Assembly (NCBI RefSeq): GCF_023734775.1
Contig: NZ_AP025732.1
Span: forward strand, 310,001-374,000
Direction of reading: 5' to 3'
Length of the DNA: 64,000 nt
From: Nostoc cf. commune SO-36
GTDB lineage: Bacteria > Cyanobacteriota > Cyanobacteriia > Cyanobacteriales > Nostocaceae
Below the pieces are notes generated by a model. That model ran no database searches, was not told the origin of the DNA, and saw nothing but the letters and a program-made list of their open reading frames with translations. A program made the position numbers and the translations under genes. Below are positions 62,910 through 64,000 of the stretch, one piece after another. Within the stretch, counting starts at the first letter, position 1; every line of letters begins with the position of its first letter.

Positions 62910-64000
62910 ATGAGAGCGCAAAAGAAATTTGTGGTCAATTCATCATACAAAATCCCGAAGTTACCACTACCACCGTCACTGTTTGGTTCAGAAGTCAGTT
63001 CTTTTACTGAGTTGACAGTCACTCAAAGAATGCCTGCAATTGCCCGTCGAGTTATCGTTGAAAATAATTTTTCACCAGAGATTAATACAAGATTAGAAAG
63101 GCTTGCTATAGAACTGTCGGCAGGATATTTAGAACCTCTGGTAAATGATACTGGTGCAGATTTTCCAGCTTGGGATACATATCTAGAATCTTACAGGGGT
63201 CAGCGTTGGATAGACGTTCCCTGGTTTTTTGCAGAAACTTATTTTTATCGATTAATTCTAGAAATTACTGATTACTTTCGCCCTGGTATATGGCAAGGTG
63301 TAGATCCATTCCAATTGCAAAAATATCAGGGTTTAGAAGCGTCTCTTGACTCAACTACTCTTCTATGTAATCAGGTGAATAAATGGCTGGAAGATTCTGA
63401 AATTGATGCCCAACCAAACCAAAAAGCTTTAGTTGCACTCTTATATTTCGCTTTATGGGGAAATCGAGTTGACTTGAGTTTGTGGTCAGCATTCGAGGAT
63501 GACCGGAGCCGTTTTGATATTCAAAATCAACTAGCTCACATTTTAGTAAATGATGCCTCCCAAATTAGTGAATTGTTAACTATTTCTGAAGGAAGTCGCG
63601 TTGATTTTGTCTTAGACAATGCTGGTTTTGAACTTGTCTGTGATTTATGCTTAGTAGATTTCTTATTAAGTAGTAACTTAGTTAATCAAGTTTACCTGCA
63701 CCTGAAACCCCATCCTACTTTCGTTTCTGATGCCATGATTAAGGATGTACATGACACAACAAGTTTTTTAGCTGCTACTAGCGATCAACAAGTGATATCT
63801 TTGGCTCAAAGACTGGAGGAGCATATTGCATCAGGGCGTTTAGTCTTATCTGAAGATTACTTTTGGACATCACCTTTACCATTTTGGGAAATACCCAACT
63901 CTCTCAAGAATGAGTTAGCTAATGCCAGTTTAGTTATAGTCAAAGGGGATGCGAATTATCGTCGGTTATTAGGCGATCGCCATTGGGATATTACTATTAG
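62910..64000 (+). CDS. DUF89/ARMT1-like damage-control phosphatase, cut by the window end
   Basis: The open frame runs from ATG 62910 (preceded in frame by TAA at 62904) to the last base, at least 363 codons, with the C-terminus missing. The pattern follows DUF89/ARMT1 proteins: LPLPPSLFGSEV at the N-terminus, FTELTVTQRMPAIARRVI, then VDFVLDNAGFELVCDL with the metal-binding Asp-Asn pair, LHLKPHPTFVSDAM and VIVKGDANYRRLLGDRHW near the end. Such enzymes remove damaged phosphometabolites (sugar phosphates among them) in a metal-dependent way. No ribosome binding site is evident. Confidence 0.85.
   Translation, partial: MRAQKKFVVNSSYKIPKLPLPPSLFGSEVSSFTELTVTQRMPAIARRVIVENNFSPEINTRLERLAIELSAGYLEPLVNDTGADFPAWDTYLESYRGQRWIDVPWFFAETYFYRLILEITDYFRPGIWQGVDPFQLQKYQGLEASLDSTTLLCNQVNKWLEDSEIDAQPNQKALVALLYFALWGNRVDLSLWSAFEDDRSRFDIQNQLAHILVNDASQISELLTISEGSRVDFVLDNAGFELVCDLCLVDFLLSSNLVNQVYLHLKPHPTFVSDAMIKDVHDTTSFLAATSDQQVISLAQRLEEHIASGRLVLSEDYFWTSPLPFWEIPNSLKNELANASLVIVKGDANYRRLLGDRHWDITI

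Overview
The window looks like the chromosome of a filamentous, heterocyst-forming cyanobacterium of the Nostoc/Anabaena type. The evidence is: very frequent GCGATCGC (HIP1) octamers in and between genes, AT-rich coding sequence, cyanobacterial families (DUF1350, Psb32/TPM protein, DUF2103 next to ClpS, a PatA-like regulator), dense families of short dispersed intergenic repeats, and above all a gene cluster containing hepC and hepA homologues, which make the heterocyst envelope polysaccharide (HEP).

Layout. 0.2-7.5 kb: housekeeping and hypothetical genes (DUF1350, DUF4346-like, Psb32-like, DUF2103, clpS, an exported FAD oxidoreductase) separated by MITE-like elements. 7.7-11.4 kb: a 1226-residue fusion of a PstS-like phosphate-binding domain, one membrane segment, an acidic stretch and three DUF4912 repeats. 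11.4-12.6 kb: gene-free repeat nest with a 21-bp tandem array. 12.6-15.0 kb: pheT with five lesions. 15.7-17.0 kb: Gly/Asn-rich repeat protein with two 1-base deletions. 17.4-18.8 kb: PatA-like response regulator. 19.5-23.3 kb: vWA, PP2C and kinase-TPR triad; the kinase gene has a 1-base frameshift.

23.8-49.2 kb is the HEP island, all on the plus strand. It holds nucleotide-sugar enzymes (rfbF, an NDP-sugar epimerase/dehydratase, rfbC, a SAF-domain oxidoreductase), an L-2-hydroxyglutarate oxidase, a PhyH-type oxygenase, eight or nine glycosyltransferases, a Wzc-like tyrosine autokinase/co-polymerase, the priming sugar transferase HepC, the ABC exporter HepA and a Wzy-like polymerase/ligase. 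Together they would make an activated deoxy- or branched sugar, build the repeat unit on a lipid carrier, export it, and control polymer length. A 28-codon stub probably marks a lost sugar C-methyltransferase.

49.8-57.4 kb is an accessory, defence- or signalling-like module: a P-loop ATPase (two 1-base insertions), two tiny helical proteins with overlapping genes, and a 1919-residue STAND NTPase with 14 nearly identical WD40 repeats and TPRs. Two intergenic-type repeat elements lie in frame inside that last gene. 57.6-64 kb: a MITE with 8-bp target duplication, a GGDEF-EAL protein, a divergent LysR regulator/ilvD pair, and a DUF89/ARMT1-like phosphatase running off the end.

Two themes run through the window: dispersed repeats that enter coding sequence without breaking it, and single-base indels, mostly in short homopolymers, in four otherwise intact genes. 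The second could be real decay or base-calling error; sequence alone does not decide it. No tRNA, rRNA, CRISPR array or intact transposase was seen.
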